Below are positions 60,826-64,000 of a stretch of 64,000 bases of DNA, piece by piece. The stretch covers positions 1-64,000 of the forward strand of contig LLCB01000200.1 in the NCBI GenBank assembly GCA_001414345.1, given 5' to 3'. Both the position numbers and the translations under genes were made by a program. This DNA is from Hymenoscyphus infarciens. Taxonomy: Eukaryota; Ascomycota; Leotiomycetes; Helotiales; Helotiaceae. The notes beneath the pieces were generated by a model. That model was not told where the DNA came from. It saw only the letters and a program-made list of their open reading frames with translations, and ran no database searches. Every line of letters begins with the position of its first letter. The stretch's first letter is position 1.

Positions 60826-63419
60826 ATGTATTTTTTGGGTCAATTTGTTGCTTTTGCAGCTATTCATGGAGTCGGCGCATCGGTTCTTAGAGTACCACAG
60901 CAACTTGCTGCGCGTCAGAATGGAAGTTCTTCTAATGCGTGTGGAGTGGTGAGCGCGAGTGCTGCTTCTGCACTTGCTACTGCACCTAATGGTATGATAC
61001 CTATCTCGAAGAACTAAGAGTTACGAAGTGAATCTAATTATATGTTTAGCGCGAGCAACGGTTGATGCTCAGCTGGCCTTCGATTGTCTTAATTCTGTTA
61101 GTCTTCGATCAACGGAAGCGAAAGCTTTGGTGGAAGCCGTTATGCCTTATGTAGAATGGCAAAGTGGTTAGTTAGAAAACCTCCAAAAAAGTCGCGCGAT
61201 GAACAGGGCAGCTAATCCCCTGAGCAGATCTGGCTTACCTCAAAGACCCCCCCGCAGATTATCCATTTCCCGCCGTGGACATAATGGGAAGCCTCAAGGC
61301 CGTGCAAAATAACATCACTGCGGGAAAGTACAAGAACGAATACGAATTCCAAGTCGCACTTTTCAACTCTTTCACCCAGGCACACGATGGACATTTTAAT
61401 TTTTATCCGGATGCTCTGACCAGAGCCTTTATATTTCGCCGGCAGGTAGCTTTGGTTTCTGTTAGTAAAGATGGAGTTGAACTTCCAAAAATATACGTGT
61501 TGAGTAAGAAGGTCCGCTCCACAATTCTGATGCCAAAGCTAACGAGTCTAGATGATACAATGGACTCTCTGGCAGCTGGATCAACTTTCAAACCTTCGGC
61601 TGTCACCAAGATAAATGGCGTAGAAGCATCCCGATTTGTCCAAGATCAATCCGACCCAGCGACTCCTCTTCAGGACAAAGATGCTGCATACAATGCTTTC
61701 TTCATGAGCAAAGCTAGCGTGGCGAGTGGTTTGAATGGCTTTTTCCAAACAGGGGGACCTTTCTCTTTTATGTATCCTGGACCAACGACCACGCTGACTT
61801 TTGAAAATGGTACCACGAGAGAGTACAGAAATGAAGCTTCATTACGAGCGAGTTTTGCAGGCGTTACTGATGGCGACACGTTTTACAAGAAGTTTTGTTC
61901 GGGACCTCCAACTACGACACTTGCACCTGCGCCCACAGGGACACCGGGTACCAATATAACATCGTCCCGTATATCATCCACAAGCTCAACACCTACTCCT
62001 GTTGCAACCAACTTGGGCTATCCTCAGCCCGTTGTGATTGCTAGCGATGGGTCCATATCCGGTTACTACCTTTCGGATCCAGGAAATACAGACGTAGCTG
62101 TACTCTCAGTATTAACATTTTCCCCCGACAAACCCGACGAGTTCCAAGCCGTATCACAGAAGTTCACTGCTGCTGCAAAGGCTGCCGGTAAAAAGAAGCT
62201 TGTGATCGACGTGAGTCTCAATGGTGGTGGATTCCTCTTCCTGGGATACGACATGTTTAGACAATTTTTCCCTCAAGTTGCTCAGGATGGCTTCACTCGT
62301 TTCCGCGAAAATCCAGCTTTCTTGAAAATTGGACAAATCATATCGGACTCCATTCCAGATAATTTTACGAAAGAACATAGTTCGGATGAGTTGATTCAAT
62401 CTTACGAGAGCTTTTACAACTACAAGTTCGATCTGAATATGGTCAACAACACCTTTGATAGTTGGAAGGCTAAGTACGGGAACAACATCAGGGACAAAGG
62501 AGACGAGTTTAGTTCGTTGGTTCGTTGGGATATGAGCGACCCACTGTCGACATACAACACCACGTATGGGCTGGGCATGAATATCACCGGGTATGTTGAA
62601 CCTTCTATACTGATTCTCTTTCCTTGACTGACCATTCTGTTAGCTATGGCAACTTGACTAAGACAGTTCAGCCATTTGCTGCCGAGGACATCGTACTGGT
62701 AAGTCCTCTTCTACTCCTCACCTACTGGGGAAAAATCTAACTGGCCGCAGATGTATGACGGGTACTGTGCATCTACATGTACCGTCTTCAGCGAGTTCAT
62801 GCGCCTCCAAGGAAACGTCAAATCCGTAGCATTCGGCGGCCGACCATCAACCACCAAAATTCAAGGCATCGGTGGCGTAAAAGGCAGTCAATCCTATCCA
62901 TGGGCATCCATCCACTCCGATGCACAACGTGCTCTACAAATCCAACGTAACACCTCCCAACCCACAGCAGCCGAGATACTCGTCCTCTCCGACCTCCCCT
63001 TAAACCGCAGTAGCGCAGCTGGAGTAAATCTTCGCGATAATATCTTGCCGCAAAATATGGGTGACGGTATCCCAGCACAATTCGTCCAGGAGATGTCGGA
63101 TTGCAGGCTCTTCTGGACACCGGCGATGATTGGTGATATGCGGGCAGTTTGGAATGCGGCTGCCAAAGCTGCCTGGGGCGGAGGTCCTTGTGTTGCTGGA
63201 GAAATTTCGACGAAGGAGGCTATTGCATCAGAAGCAATTGTTGGGGGTGCGGGACCTTCGAGAACGGGGGTGGTTAATACGGAGGTAGTAAAGAGCGACA
63301 CAGTCTTGGATAAGGACTCGGAGTGGGAGCAGAGACATGGTGTTAAAGTCACTTATAATTATGCGGTTAGTGATGTTAACGACAGTGGATTTGAGAGTTT
63401 TGATGGATATCTTAATTAG
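60826..63419 (+). CDS. Secreted serine peptidase, family S41 (CPAF-like), five exons
   Basis: Exons 60,826-60,991, 61,050-61,166, 61,228-62,590, 62,644-62,698 and 62,751-63,419 join in frame into 789 codons plus stop. Introns are 58, 61, 53 and 52 bp with GT...AG ends and CTAAT, TAATC, CTGAC and CTAAC branch-type sites. The start is chosen because it gives a compact signal peptide (MYFLGQFVAFAAIHGVGAS, residues 1-19); an in-frame ATG exists upstream at 60,766. Landmarks: AQLAFDCL near residue 83; LKDPPADYPFP near 100; AHDGHF (His147 or His150) as in the CPAF-type active site; a Ser/Thr/Pro linker at about 322-356; the S41 core IDVSLNGGG at about 420-429; and YDGYCASTC with the likely nucleophile Ser575. 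Known: these fungal proteins are secreted, tail-specific-protease-like enzymes; natural substrates are unclear. Codon use is normal and no RIP stops are present. Confidence 0.9.
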
Positions 63420-63640
63420 AATTTTGTATTGTAATTAGGCGTTTTGGTTATAGTTAATACCAGGCTTGATTTTATGTTTTATATTGAGCTTCCTCCACGT
63501 GCATGATATGTTCCCTCGAACCTTGGAACGATGTACTTAAAAAGGCTGAGATTGACCACTCAGTTTGAATTGAGAATTGAGAGGCGAAACGAGAAGAACA
63601 GAATTTGGTAAAATTGTCGTAATTTTAAGAAATTCCGAGC
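63420..63640. terminator. Shared 3' region of two convergent genes
   Basis: About 220 bases between the stop codon of the peptidase gene and the stop codon of the aldo/keto reductase on the other strand. It is T-rich just after the peptidase stop (TTTTGTATTGTAATTAGG, TTTATGTTTTATATTG), suitable for 3' end formation. No gene. Confidence 0.5.
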
Positions 63641-64000
63641 TCAAATTACTACCCTGGGGTCCCAGCACTGTTTCTCCTCTCTGTCGGGTGAGGATATATT
63701 ATCGATTGCCAAGTAGTCATTTACTGTCAGAGAGCCAACCAAAGACGAGGCATCCAAATTCAGGCGCAAGTGCTCCGGATTTTCGGATTTTACGAGCACA
63801 CCCCAATTCTTTGCCAATGCCCAAGCCAGTATCACCTGCACTCGACTTGCATCCAGTCTTTGCGCAACTTGATCCAATATACTCGGGCAATCCCCAGCCT
63901 GGAGCTTTCCTTCCGCCAGTAACGCATACCCCACCATGGTAATATTCTGGTCCTCAAAGCGCTCATGGATCTCCATAGCATCTCTCCAATACCAAGGATG
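63641..64000 (-). CDS. Aldo/keto reductase, C-terminal part (5' end beyond window)
   Basis: A minus-strand frame open from the window edge to TGA at 63,643-63,641, 119 codons without an intron. It begins with HPWYWRDAMEIHERF, in the place of the family's substrate-proximal QxExHP...LQ.F segment, then GYALLAEGK, VILAWALAKNWGVLVKSEN and PEHLRLNL, which follow the family's NADPH-binding end (WALQ.G..V.PKS..PER...N). Known: aldo/keto reductases reduce carbonyls to alcohols with NADPH, in the cytosol. The catalytic Asp-Tyr-Lys-His residues lie outside the window. The gene points toward the S41 gene (tail to tail). Confidence 0.85.
   Translation of the reverse strand, partial: HPWYWRDAMEIHERFEDQNITMVGYALLAEGKLQAGDCPSILDQVAQRLDASRVQVILAWALAKNWGVLVKSENPEHLRLNLDASSLVGSLTVNDYLAIDNISSPDREEKQCWDPRVVI

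Noticed and set aside
60584..60826. Minus-strand 80-codon frame upstream of the S41 gene
   Set aside because: Antisense to the promoter and first exon region, no recognisable protein features.
63577..63942. Plus-strand 121-codon frame
   Set aside because: Antisense shadow of the aldo/keto reductase, whose family motifs are clear on the other strand.

Overview
The window looks like a piece of a filamentous ascomycete (Pezizomycotina) chromosome. Two compartments meet abruptly near position 59,090. Bases 1 to about 59,090 are extremely AT-rich, almost free of the dinucleotides CA and TG, and packed with decayed repeats, which is the signature of repeat-induced point mutation (RIP). Bases 59,090-64,000 have ordinary composition and carry normal genes with 52-61 bp introns, GT...AG borders and CTAAY-type branch sites. 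The species cannot be named from the sequence; a Leotiomycetes-like fungus is only a guess.

AT-rich part: it is a stack of transposons inserted into one another, which can be read because interrupted copies can be compared with uninterrupted ones. Two families with terminal inverted repeats (TIRs) dominate, both flanked by a duplicated TA. Family A begins CTTATATGCC and ends GGCAGTAAAG. Family C begins CGTATATACC and ends GGCAGTATAG. Each has small forms (1.5-2.5 kb) and one large form: element D (family A, 31,433-49,885, about 18.5 kb) and element B1 (family C, reversed, 11,343-26,554, about 15.2 kb). The small forms of both families share the same central core of about 0.9 kb. Reading outward to inward: C1 (10,387-30,979) contains A4 (11,028-27,866), which contains B1, which contains A5; C1 also contains C2. 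Next to C1 lies C3, which contains D, which contains A6. An older layer at 3,053-7,680 is a Ty3/gypsy integrase plus chromodomain split by A2 and A3. A deleted Tc1/mariner element (53,639-54,072) sits in C4.

Coding remnants inside the stack: D carries a decayed reading frame that resembles the Tnp2/Transposase_21 family. B1 carries a decayed, otherwise unrecognised gene whose first part is found again at 9,935-10,386. A weak Ty1/copia Gag-like frame lies at 57,080-58,170 on the minus strand. None of these is intact.

Gene-bearing part: a five-exon gene for a secreted serine peptidase of family S41 (CPAF-like), 60,826-63,419 on the plus strand, is followed tail-to-tail by the 3' part of an aldo/keto reductase gene on the minus strand that runs off the window. 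A short proline-rich frame at 59,162-59,347 is uncertain. No tRNA, rRNA, CRISPR or telomere repeat was seen.
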